A stretch of DNA of 64,000 bases, taken from positions 3,167,001-3,231,000 of the forward strand of contig NC_092677.1 in NCBI RefSeq assembly GCF_964355755.1, read 5' to 3'. This document shows positions 12,167-23,811 of the stretch, one piece after another. How positions within the stretch are numbered: the stretch's first letter is position 1; each line of letters opens with the position of its first letter. The position numbers and the translations under genes are program-made. Under the pieces are notes generated by a model. The model saw only the letters and a program-made list of their open reading frames with translations, did no database searches and was not told the DNA's origin. Source of the stretch: Antedon mediterranea. Lineage: Eukaryota; Echinodermata; Crinoidea; Comatulida; Antedonidae.

Positions 12167-12374
12167 AGTATTTAAATGAAATTGATGTTAATTAAAACTA
12201 TATAATTGTAGTTTTTCTTTATACAAATTGCCTACATTATTTCTGAAAGCAGAGTTCTAATCGGGGCCTAGTTGTGGACTCATTAAAGACTAAAACAATG
12301 CAAGACAAATAGACATTTTTTTTGTATTGCTGTAGTGAAAGACTTTTATGGCGGCAGATAATGTACATTTATTA

Positions 12375-12520
12375 AATTCCGCAGCTAAAAGACGTACACG
12401 TAACCCATGATTAAAATAAAATGTTTCGATTGATCATTAAGCTTTATATTATCTGGCCTACCTAACTACATGAACATGAAATTGTTTTTTTTTTACGTGT
12501 CTCACCTTTATTCATGTCGT
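12375..12520. repeat. Dispersed repeat, copy 2 (paired with 7434-7632)
   Basis: This is a second copy of the segment at 7.5 kb, with gcagctaaaagacgtacacg and the ttttacgtgt ... TTCATGTC end. It sits between the YWTD gene and the TATA box of the PRRT-like gene. The two copies flank the YWTD gene as a direct repeat about 4.9 kb apart. Confidence 0.6.
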
Positions 12521-12610
12521 AATCTACCGTGTGTTATTGCTTTCGTTTGATTGGTTGATCACTGCCGCCACGCGCAGACGAAGGTACAACCTACTTATGG
12601 GCGGAGCAAA

Positions 12611-12617
12611 TATAAAT
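12611..12617 (+). promoter_or_regulatory. TATA box of the PRRT-like gene
   Basis: TATAAAT stands 175 bp before the likely start codon, in GC-richer sequence (gggcggagcaaatataaata). This spacing leaves a 5' UTR of roughly 140-150 bases if transcription begins about 30 bp downstream. Confidence 0.5.
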
Positions 12618-12791
12618 ACTGTCTTTAAAATACTACATTTTTGTGTTTCATCGATTAGTATCTGTTCGAAACCTGTGCGGTGATATTTAGGATCAATTAA
12701 TCTCGAAAAATGTATGGAAACGAAAAAATGAGGATTGATTTATTACAAACTTGTCGCATGTTTTAATTGTAAACCTGAACGTAATTTTCAA

Positions 12792-13865
12792 ATGTTAGCG
12801 ATGTCAGAGCCCGAGCCAACACCTGAACAAGAACAAGAACCAGAACCCGAGCCAGAGTCTGTTGCTACGGAGCCCGAACCTGAGAATGAAGCAAATGCGG
12901 AGCCCGTACCGGACTGGGACGAAGCCCGGGAATTATGGTCGTGGGCCTGGCAGTTGCACACATACGGCTTTGGACTAGCTTTCACAGCACTTATGCTGTT
13001 TAGCGTAATGCGTATGTACTTTTCATGTCGATCATGTCGCGGTAAAGTGACTAACGCCGTTGCGTTACGTTTGATCTTATTCGGCTGTTTGATTTTAACG
13101 ACAGGATTTCGATCGATCAGTTTGTTAGTTGATCCATACGGATCGTGTTCCAAGTTATCCGGCCTGACCATTAACTTGTTATGGTCTCTGACGTTCCCTT
13201 TCCTGTCAGCTGCGCTCAACCTTCTCCTGTTTATATTACTAGAAACTACGAAATTGACGACGTGTCATGATCACTCCCGTAATATGATTATTCTCGCATT
13301 TGGCACGTGTATTTATATCGTAGTAACCATAACAACCGACATTATCATTGCGTTAGTTAAAGAAGTAAAAGGTCTTATGTTGTTTTGTCAACTTGTTTTT
13401 GTCGTTTGGAGCACAACAATAATGATAGGATTCTGTTTTGTTTGTTATAAAGTTAAAAGTAATTTACGAAACGCAAATTCCGTAAAGAAAACCGACACGG
13501 AAGAACGGCGCGTGACGCTGTTTTTGCGTCGTGTTTCGGCGTGCGCGTGTACGGGATTCCTATTCATGGCCGCGCAGTTGTACTCCATATTTGGAGTATT
13601 TGGTGTTTTATCTACTAGCGATGAGAAAGTTGACCCATGGTCTTGGTGGGTTTTTCAAACTTGTATGCGAACAATTGAAATCGCCATGTGTTGCTTGATT
13701 CACGCTCTTGTTGGTAATGACAGCAAATACACAAGCAAACTGAAAAGTATTAAGATGAAGATTTCTAAAAGATGGAACTCTGTGATAAACAGAAGCAGCT
13801 CGGCTGTTAAGCCTTTTAATGATAGTTCCACTAACTTGTCACCGACCACCTGCTATCAGGAATAG
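12792..13865 (+). CDS. PRRT3/PRRT4-like multi-pass membrane protein, single exon
   Basis: An uninterrupted frame of 357 codons starts at ATG 12792; a second in-frame ATG lies nine bases on, at 12801. Residues 1-42 are an acidic Glu-Pro repeat tail. A Trp-rich lead (LWSWAWQLHTYG) follows. About seven hydrophobic segments lie near residues 55-75, 90-112, 124-152, 163-188, 192-219, 247-273 and 282-307. The tail is short, basic and Ser-rich. The Trp-rich lead before the first membrane span and the RSISLLVDPYG motif after the second recall vertebrate proline-rich transmembrane proteins 3 and 4. Those have longer proline-rich ectodomains and no established biochemical activity. The frame has no intron, unlike every neighbouring gene. 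With a TATA box upstream and AATAAA downstream it looks like an intact gene, possibly a fixed retrocopy or simply a one-exon member. It could also be read as a divergent seven-transmembrane receptor. Confidence 0.75.
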   Translation: MLAMSEPEPTPEQEQEPEPEPESVATEPEPENEANAEPVPDWDEARELWSWAWQLHTYGFGLAFTALMLFSVMRMYFSCRSCRGKVTNAVALRLILFGCLILTTGFRSISLLVDPYGSCSKLSGLTINLLWSLTFPFLSAALNLLLFILLETTKLTTCHDHSRNMIILAFGTCIYIVVTITTDIIIALVKEVKGLMLFCQLVFVVWSTTIMIGFCFVCYKVKSNLRNANSVKKTDTEERRVTLFLRRVSACACTGFLFMAAQLYSIFGVFGVLSTSDEKVDPWSWWVFQTCMRTIEIAMCCLIHALVGNDSKYTSKLKSIKMKISKRWNSVINRSSSAVKPFNDSSTNLSPTTCYQE

Positions 13866-14113
13866 CAGCTCTATATGCAGCTCCATGCGCCTGAGCAGCA
13901 CGTTTTTTTTTTGTGTAGCTTCTAATGCAACCGTCCGCTTTAATACAATTATTATATAACGTAACGTACAGTCAACCACACGATAAACTATCGGATTACG
14001 TGTCACCAAGCGCGTGTTGTATTGTAGATTAGTGAACGATTATTAAGGCATTTACTACTATATCTGTCGGCTAAACATCGTAGCAATTTACACGCAATAC
14101 ATTTGTTGACTTT

Positions 14114-14119
14114 AATAAA
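14114..14119 (+). promoter_or_regulatory. Candidate poly(A) signal of the PRRT-like gene
   Basis: AATAAA lies about 250 bases after the stop codon of the PRRT-like gene, followed by T/GT-rich sequence (cgttgttgtcac). It is the first canonical hexamer in this orientation after the gene. Confidence 0.5.
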
Positions 14120-14172
14120 CGTTGTTGTCACAATATACTGAAATTGTTTTCTGTGGGAGAACGATTGAAATT

Positions 14173-14185
14173 AGGTCAAAGGTCA
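14173..14185 (+). promoter_or_regulatory. Perfect DR1 nuclear-receptor motif
   Basis: A second exact AGGTCAAAGGTCA, just beyond the presumed 3' end of the PRRT-like gene. Only the sequence match is observed. Confidence 0.3.
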
Positions 14186-14699
14186 AAGATGATTATTAAT
14201 ATTATTATTATTACGCCGTTAAATACGCTTGGATTTTTTATACGACCGGATCCGGGTAATTTCCAGATCTCCAGGCTTGTATCTCCACGAAGTAACTGTA
14301 GCCTATCTATATACTTATACTTAACAAGACCATTTTCACTATTTAAACTCTTATTCTAAAACCTATTAAATTAGGCAACATAATTTTCGGTAGATAGGCC
14401 AAGTTAGAAATTGATTTTTTTTTAAAGGAAGCAAATTGTAACTGTTTAGTAATGCCTTGCATCGTGCTTCCATTCTCTAACGTTGTTGGAGCGACTCAGC
14501 GTTTTTATTATGATGTTGACGTCATAATTATATTTTAAAATCTAATTAGGCCCATAGGCTACATCCATAACATTTATTTTCCAATTCGTTAACCGACTAC
14601 GTATATTATTTCAAATTATAATTATTTTCACAATGTAATTTTACTTGTTCAAAAACTGTATTTAATTCATAAATAAAGTCCTATATTATATATCAATGT

Positions 14700-17600
14700 G
14701 AAAAAATGGCAATATTATCGTTTAATTATTGATTTTTAAAAAGTGGAAATGTTGGGCATTTTTCGAAAAATGGCAAATTTTCGTCTATAAGATGATTATA
14801 AAGCAATATATGTGCATAAATAGCAATATTACTGCATAATAACAGGTTTTTAAAAAGTGCGTTTTTTGGCCATTTTTTGAAAAATTCCCTGTACTTAATA
14901 GTACAGGAAAATTTAACATAGCATAATAAACATTCGCAGATTGTGCTATAGTAACCACTTTTGACATAAATGGTTACTATAGCATAATAAACATGCGCAG
15001 AGTCCATGTATGTAAACATTTTCGAAAAATGGCCGATTTTCCGGACCCTTTTATTTTTTTATATAAATGGTTTCTATAGCATAATAAACATGCGCAGAGT
15101 CGAATAATGGGTTCTGCGCATGTCAATTGTGGTATAGTAACCACTTTTGACATAAATGGTTACTATAGCATAATAAACATGCGCAGAGTCGAATAATGGG
15201 TTCCGAGCATGTCAATTGTGCTATAGTAACCACTTTTGACATAAATGGTCACTATAGCAAAATAAACATGCGCATAGTCGAATAATTGGTTCTGCGCATG
15301 CCAATTGTGATATAGTAACCAACCAAAAAATCCCTGTACTATATATAGTACATGGAAATTTTCGAAAAAAGGTCGATTTTCTACCCTTTTATTTTCTGAC
15401 ATAATTGGTTACTATAGCATAATATACATGCGCAGAGTCGAATAATGGGTTCTGAGCATGTCAATTGTGCTATAGTAACCACTTTTGACATAAATATTTA
15501 CTATAGCATAATAAACATGCGCAGAGTCGAATAATGGGTTCTGCGCATGTCAATTGTGCTATAGTTACCAGTTTTATCGAAAAATAAAAAGGTCGAAAAT
15601 TGGTAATTTTTTTAAAAAATCCCTGTACTATAGTACAGGGAAATTTTCGAAAAATGACTGATTTTTTACCCTTTTATTTTCTGACATAAATGGTTACTAT
15701 AGCATAATTAACATGCGCAGAGTCGATTAATGGGTTCTGCGCATGTCAATTTTGCTACAGTAACCACTTTTGATATAATTGGTTACTATAGCATAATATA
15801 CATGCGCAGAGTCGAATAATGGGTTCTGCGCATGTCAATTGTGCTATAGCAACCAGTTTTATCCAGAAAAAAAATGGTCGAAAATTCAAAATATTTTGAA
15901 AAAATCCCTGTACATGGAAATTTTCGAAAAATGGCCGATTTTCGACCCTTTTATTTTTTTACATAAATGGTTACTATAGCATAATAAACAAGCGCAGAGC
16001 CGAATAATGGGTTCTGCGCATGTCAATTGTGCTATAGTAACCACTTTTGACATAAATTGTTACTATAGCATAATAAACATGCGCAGAGTCGAATAATGGG
16101 TTCTGCGCATGTCAATTGTGCTATAGTAACCAGTTTTATCGAAAAATAAAAAGGTCGAAAATTGGTAATTTTTTTTAAAAATCCCTGTACTATAGTACAG
16201 GAAAATTTTCGAAAAATGGTCGATTTTTTACCCTTTTATTTTCTGACATAAACGGTTACTATAGCATAATATACATGCTCAGAGTCGAATAATGGGTTCT
16301 GCGCATTCCAATTTTGCTATAGTAACCTCTTTTGACATAAATATTTACTATAGCATAATAAACATGCGCAGAGTCGAATAATGGGTTCTGCGCATGTCAA
16401 TTGTGCTATAGTTACCAGTTTTATCGAAAAATAAAAAGGTCGAAAATTGGTAATTTTTTTAAAAAATCCCTGTACTATAGTACAGTGAAATTTTCGAAAA
16501 ATGGTCGATTTTTTACCCTTTTATTTTCTGACATAATTGGTTACTATAGCATAATATACATGCGCAGAGTCGAATAATGGGTTCTGAGCATGTCAATTGT
16601 GCTATAGTAACCATTTTTGACATAAATGGTCACTATAGCATTATAAACATGCGCAGAGTCGAATAATGGATTTTGCGCATGTCAATCGTGCTATAGTTAC
16701 CAGTTTTATCGAGAAAAAAAATGGTCGAAAATTGGCAAGTTTTTGAAAAAATCCCTGTACTATAGTACAGGGAAATTTTCGAAAAATGACTGATTTTTTA
16801 CCCTTTTATTTTCTGACATAAATGGTTACTATACCATAATTAACATGCGCAGAGTCGATTAATGGGTTCTGCGCATGTCAATTTTGCTACAGTAACCACT
16901 TTTGACATAAATGGTTACTATAGCATAATAAACATGCGCAGAGTCGAATAATGGGTTCTGCGCATGTGAATTGTGCTATAGTTACCAGTTTTATCGAAAA
17001 ATAAAAAGGTCGAAAATTAGTAAAATTTTTTTAAAAATCCCTGTACTATAGTACAGGGAAATTTTCAAAAAATGGTCGATTTTTTACCCTTTTATTTTCT
17101 GACATAAATGGTTACTATACCATAATTAACATGCGCAGAGTCGATTAATGGGTTCTGCGCATGTCAATTTTGCTACAGTAACCACTTTTGACATAAATGG
17201 TTACTATAGCATAATAAACATGCGCAGAGTCGAATAATGGGTTCTGCGCATGTGAATTGTGCTATAGTTACCAGTTTTATCGAAAAATAAAAAGGTCGAA
17301 AATTAGTAAAATTTTTTTAAAAATCCCTGTACTATAGTACAGGGAAATTTTCAAAAAATGGTCGATTTTACACCCTTTTATTTTCTGACATAAATGGTTA
17401 CTATAGCATAATATACATGCGCAGAGTCACATAATGGGTTCTGAGCATGTCAATTGTGCTATAGTAACCACTTTTGACATAAATGGTCACTATAGCAAAA
17501 TAAACATGCGCATAGTCGAATAAATGGTTCTGCGCATGCCAATTGTGATATAGTAACCACTTTTGACATAAATGGTTAGTATAGCATAATAAACATGCGC

Positions 17601-20600
17601 AGAGTCGAATAATGGGTTCTGCGCATGTGAATTGTGCTATAGTTACCAGTTTTATCGAAAAATAAAAAGGTCGAAAATTGGCAATTTTTTTGAAAAAATC
17701 CCTGTACTATATATAGTACATGGAAATTTTCGAAAAAAGGTCGATTTTTTACCCTTTTATTTTCTGACATAATTGTTTACTATAGCATAATATACATGCG
17801 CAGAGTCGAATAATGGGTTCTGAGCATGTCAATTGTGCTATAGTAACCACTTTTGACATAAATGGTCACTATAGCATTATAAACATGCGCAGAGTCGAAT
17901 AATGGACTTTGCGCATGTCAATCGTGCTATAGTTACCAGTTTTATCGAGAAAAAAAATGGTCGAAAATTGGCAAGTTTTTGAAAAAATCCCTGTACTATA
18001 GTACAGGAAAATTTTCGAAAAATGACTGATTTTGTACCCTTTTATTTTCTGACATAAATGGTTACTATACCATAATTAACATGCGCAGAGTCGATTAATG
18101 GGTTCTGCGCATGTCAATTTTTCTACAGTAACCACTTTTGACATAAATGGTTACTATAGCATAATAAACATGCGCAGAGTCGAATAATGGGTTCTGCGCA
18201 TGTGAATTGTGCTATAGTTACCAGTTTTATCGAAAAATAAAAAGGTCGAAAATTAGTAAAAATTTTTTAAAAATCCCTGTACAGGGAAATTTTCCAAAAA
18301 TGGTCGATTTTACACCCTTTTATTTTCTGACATAAATGGTTACTATAGCATAATATACATGCGCAGAGTCGAATAATGGGTTCTGAGCATGTCAATTGTG
18401 CTATAGTAACCACTTTTGACATAAATGGTCACTATAGCAAAATAAACATGCGCATAGTCGAATAAATGGTTCTGCGCATGCCAAATGTGATATAGTAACC
18501 ACTTTTGACATAAATGGTTAGTATAGCATAATAAACATGCGCAGAGTCGAATAATGGGTTCTGCGCATGTGAATTGTGCTATAGTTACCAGTTTTATCGA
18601 AAAATAAAAAGGTCGAAAATTGGCAATTTTTTTGAAAAAATCCCTGTACTATATATAGTACATGGAAATTTTCGAAAAAAGGTCGATTTTTTACCCTTTT
18701 ATTTTCTGACATAATTGGTTACTATAGCATAATATACATGCGCAGAGTCGAATAATGGGTTCTGAGCATGTCAATTGTGCTATAGTAACCACTTTTGACA
18801 TAAATGGTCACTATAGCATTATAAACATGCGCAGAGTCGAATAATGGACTTTGCGCATGTCAATCGTGCTATAGTTACCAGTTTTATCGAGAAAAAAAAT
18901 GGTCGAAAATTGGCAAGATTTTGAAAAAATCCCTGTACTATAGTACAGGGAAATTTTCGAAAAATGACTGATTTTTTACCCTTTTATTTTCTGACATAAA
19001 TGGTTACTATAGCATAATTAACATGCGCAGAGTCGATTAATGGGTTCTGCGCATGCCAATTGTGATATAGTAACCACTTTTGACATAAATGGTTAGTATA
19101 GCATAATAAACATGCGCAGAGTCGAATAATGGGTTCTGCGCATGTGAATTGTGCTATAGTTACCAGTTTTATCGAAAAATAAAAAGGTCGAAAATTGGCA
19201 ATTTTTTTGAAAAAATCCCTGTACTATATAGTACATGGAAATTTTCGAAAAAAGGTCGATTTTTTACCCTTTTATTTTCTGACATAATTGTTTACTATAG
19301 CATAATATACATGCGCAGAGTCGAATAATGGGTTCTGGGCATGTCAATTGTGCTATAGTAACCACTTTTGACATAAATGGTCACTATAGCATTATAAACA
19401 TGCGCAGAGTCGAATAATGGACTTTGCGCATGTCAATCGTGCTATAGTTACCAGTTTTATCGAGAAAAAAAATGGTCGAAAATTGGCAATTTTTTGAAAA
19501 AATCCCTGTACTATAGTACAGGGAAATTTTCGAAAAATGACTGATTTTTTACCCTTTTATTTTCTGACATAAATGGTTACTATACCATAATTAACATGCG
19601 CAGAGTCGATTAATGGGTTCTGCGCATGTCAATTTTGCTACAGTAACCACTTTTGACATAAATGGTTACTATAGCATAATAAACATGCGCAGAGTCGAAT
19701 AATGGGTTCTGCGCATGTGAATTTTGCTATAGTTACCAGTTTTATCGAAAAATAAAAAGGTCGAAAATTGGCTATTTTAAAAAAAAATCCCTATACTATA
19801 GTACAGGGAAATTTTCGAAAAATGGTCGATTTTTTACCCTTTTATTTTCTGACATAATTGGTTACTATAGCATAATATACATGCGCAGAGTCGAATAATG
19901 GGTTCTGCGCATGTCAATTGTGCTATAGCAACCAGTTTTATCCAGAAAAAAAAATGGTCGAAAATTCAAAATATTTTGAAAAAATCCCTGTACAGTACAT
20001 GGAAATTTTCGAAAAATGGCCGATTTTCGACCCTTTTATTTTTTTATATAAATGGTTACTATAGCATAATAAACAAGCGCAGAGCCGAATAATGGGTTCT
20101 GCGCATGTCAATTGTGCTATAGAAACCACTTTTGACATAAATTGTTACTATAGCATAATAAACATGCGCAGAGTCGAATAATGGGTTCTGCGCATGTCAA
20201 TTGTGCTATAGTAACCAGTTTTATTGAAAAATAAAAAGGTCGAAAATTGGTAATTTTTTTAAAAAATCCCTGTACTATAGTACAGGGAAATTTTCGAAAA
20301 ATGGTCGATTTTTTACCCTTTTATTTTCTGACATAAATGGTTACTATAGCATAATATACATGCTCAGAGTCGAATAATGGGTTCTGCGCATTCCAATTTT
20401 GCTATAGTAACCACTTTTGACATAAATATTTACTATAGCATAATAAACATGCGCAGAGTCGAATAATGGGTTCTGCGCATGTCAATAGTGCTATAGTTAC
20501 CAGTTTTATCGAAAAATAAAAAGGTTGAAAATTGGTAATTTTTTTAAAAAATCCCTGTACTATAGCACAGGGAAATTTTCGAAAAATGACTGATTTTTTA

Positions 20601-22690
20601 CCCTTTTATTTTCTGACATAAATGGTTACTATAGCATAATTAACATGCGCAGAGTCGATTAATGGGTTCTGCGCATGTCAATTTTGCTACAGTAACCACT
20701 TTTGACATAAATGGTTACTATAGCATAATAAACATGCGCAGAGTCGAATAATGGGTTTTGCGCATGTGAATTTTGCTATAGTTACCAGTTTTATCGAAAA
20801 ATAAAAAGTCGAAAATTGGCTATTTTTAAAAAAAATCCCTATACTATAGTACAGGGAAATTTTCGAAAAATGGTAGATTTTTTACCCTTTTATTTTCTGA
20901 CATAATTGGTTACTATAGCATAATATACATGCGCGGAGTCGAATAATGGGTTCTGCGCATGTCAATCGTGCTATAGCAACCAGTTTTATCCAGAAAAAAA
21001 ATGGTCGAAAATTCAAAATATTTTGAAAAAATCCCTGTACTATAGTACATGGAAATTTTCGAAAAATGGCCGATTTTCGACCCTTTTATTTTTTTATATA
21101 AATGGTTACTATAGCATAATAAACAAGCGCAGAGCCGAATAATGGGTTCTGCGCATGTCAATTGTGCTATAGTAACCACTTTTGACATAAATTGTTACTA
21201 TAGCATAATATACATGCTCAGAGTCGAATAATGGGTTCTGCGCATTCCAATTTTGCTATAGTAACCACTTTTGACATAAATATTTACTATAGCATAATAA
21301 ACATGCGCAGAGTCGAATAATGGGTTCTGCGCATGTCAATTGTGCTATAGTTACCAGTTTTATCAAAAAATAAAAAGGTCGAAAATTGGTAATTTTTAAA
21401 AAAAATCCCTGTACTATAGTACAGGGAAATTTTCGAAAATGGTCGATTTTTTACCCTTTTATTTTCTGACATAAATGGTTACTATAGCATAATTAACATG
21501 CGCAGAGTCGATTAATGGGTTCTGCGCATGTCAATTTTGCTACAGTAACCACTTTTGACATAAATGGTTACTATAGCATAATAAACATGCGCAGAGTCGA
21601 ATAATGGGTTCTGCGCATGTGAATTGTGCTATAGTTACCAGTTTTATCGAAAAATAAAAAGGTCGAAAATTGGCAATTTTTTTAAAAAATCCCTGTACTA
21701 TAGTACAGGGAAATTTTCGAAAAATGGTCGATTTTTTACCCTTTTATTTTCTGACATAAATGGTTACTATAGCATAATAAACATGCGCAGAGCCGAATAA
21801 TGGGTTCTGCGCATGTCAATTGTGCTATAGTAACCACTTTTGACATAAATTGTTACTATAGCATAATAAACATGCGCAGAGTCGAATAATGGGTTCTGCG
21901 CATGTCAATTGTGCTATAGTTACCAGTTTTATCGAAAAATAAAAAGGTCGAAAATTGGTAATTTTTTTAAAAAATCTTTGTACTATAGTACAGGGAAATT
22001 TTCGAAAAATGGTCGATTTTTTACCCATTTATTTTCTGACATAAATGGTTACTATAGCATAATTAACATGCTCAGAGTCGAATAATGGGTTTTGCGCATG
22101 CCAATTTTGCTATAGTAACCACTTTTGACATAAATATTTACTATAGCATAATAAACATGCGCAGAGTCGAATAATGGGTTCTGCGCATGTGAATTGTGCT
22201 ATAGTTACCAGTTTTATCGAAAAATAAAAAGGTCGAAAATTGGCAATTTCTTTGAAATTTTCCTGTACTATAGTACAGGGAAATTTTCGAAAAATGGTCG
22301 ATTTTTTACCCTTTTATTTTCTGACATAATTGGTTACTATAGCATAATATACATGCGCAGAGTCGAATAATGGGTTCTGAGCATGTCAATTGTGCTATAG
22401 TAAACACTTTTGACATAAATGGTTACTATAGCATAATAAACATGCGCAGAGTCGATTAATCGGTTCTGCGCATGTCAATTGTGCTATAGTAACCAGTTTT
22501 ATCGAAAAATAAAAAGGTCGAAAAGTGGTAATTTTTTGAAAAAATCCCTGGAAAATTTTCGAAAAATGACCGATTTTTTACCCTTTTATTTTCTGACATA
22601 AATGGTTACTATAGCATAATATTCATGCACAGAGTCGAATAATGGGTTCTGCGGATGCCAATTTTGCTATAGTAACCACTTTTGACATGA
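14700..22690. repeat. 8-kb satellite built from two palindromic modules
   Basis: The array alternates two modules. The short one (~90-bp period) has outer arms TGGTTACTATAGCA / TGCTATAGTAACCA and inner arms CATGCGCAGA / TCTGCGCATG around a ~14-base loop (gtcgaataatgggt). The long one (~125-140 bp) is centred on the 20-bp perfect palindrome CCCTGTACTATAGTACAGGG. It extends outward as an imperfect inverted repeat: aaaaataaaaaggtcgaaaa on the left pairs with the complement of tcgattttttacccttttat on the right. Both module types therefore fold back on themselves. Higher-order periods are visible: about 942 bp (17576/18518 blocks identical) and about 1050 bp (19929/20979). The first 300 bp are diverged, as at array edges. 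There are no genes inside; short ORFs are by-products. Confidence 0.92.
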
Positions 22691-23811
22691 AAATCAAGCA
22701 GCAGTTATAGTACTACACTTTGACATTTTTGTTAAAATGGAAACTCGACTATAATTTATAGGTACCAACTGTATTTCTGGTATTTATGAGTCCCATGACA
22801 ATACTGTATTTTGCTGTCAGATAATCATTGAATTATTATCAAAACAATCCAGGAAAGTTTTTGTTTGTAATATGATACTTGAAGTGACCTCCAGACTTGA
22901 CCTTAGCAATAAAATAAACTAAATTGAGTCTGTTTCATATCATATTCACTTCTGTAACAAAATTCACATTATAAAAAGAGAAAAGAAACGTTTAATTATA
23001 ACTCAAACACCATTTGTCTGACAGACAATTGAAGTATTTTTTGCTTTTAATTACATTTTTTCAGGTAAAATAACTATTATGTGACAATAAAATGACAAAT
23101 TCAAAAACAAATTTGAAATAAAAAATATTTTTCAGAGGGACAATATATCTTTAAATCTGTTACGTCAATAAGCGAGCAGCGTTTTTTGTAAGAAATATTT
23201 CTTGTTTACTTAACTAGTTACTATGACTCTATGACAAAAGGGCAGTCTTCAAACGGGTCAAACGCCTTCAGATCATGAATATTCATAAGGACATAATAGG
23301 TAAGTATTAAACAGTAGGTGTACGTACCTTCAAATAGGTTTCCTTAATAAAGATGTCCCCTGAATTGGGTTGGTTGCATATTAAATATACCCAGCTGATA
23401 TTTAAAGGGCTGATTCTACTCTTATTATTTATAGGCCTACTGTACAGTGGGATACAGACTTTGAAAGAGGTTCGTACGTAAAAAAGAATAGGTAAATACA
23501 TTTGTAATGAAAAATTAAAAATACATTATAAAATTACAGTATAAATGTTTAGTAGATTTACTATTCTCTGATATAAATAATGAAGACGAATGAACTTTGA
23601 CATTGATAAATGAAATAGACGCGTACTATCCGATTATTTTATGTAGTGTGACACCCGGATGCTTGTCAACTCGCAACGCGAGTGTCCTATGACAGATTTC
23701 TTATTTTTGTTTTAGGCCTACAAACCGGTTTATTGCGACAAACAGCTTTATTGCAGTAAACAAGATTAACAAGAGCTTGAGGAGGTGAGTGAGGCTAAAC
23801 TTGGATACAAA
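22691..23811. other. 5' flank and 5' UTR of the LIM gene
   Basis: Unique AT-rich sequence between the satellite and the start codon of the LIM gene. The last ~120 bases (aagattaacaagagcttgag) are probably 5' UTR. No TATA box could be assigned with confidence. Confidence 0.4.

Noticed and set aside
12788-13219. Minus-strand 143-codon ORF with Gly-Ser-Gly repeats
   Set aside because: Shadow of the Glu-Pro coding repeat of the PRRT-like gene on the plus strand.
14726-22028. Many 60-100-codon ORFs repeated through the satellite (MSENKRVKNRPFF type)
   Set aside because: They recur only because the satellite recurs; each ends within a module and has no known domain.
14700-22690. CRISPR array
   Set aside because: Repeats are long, palindromic, without unique spacers, and the genome is clearly animal.
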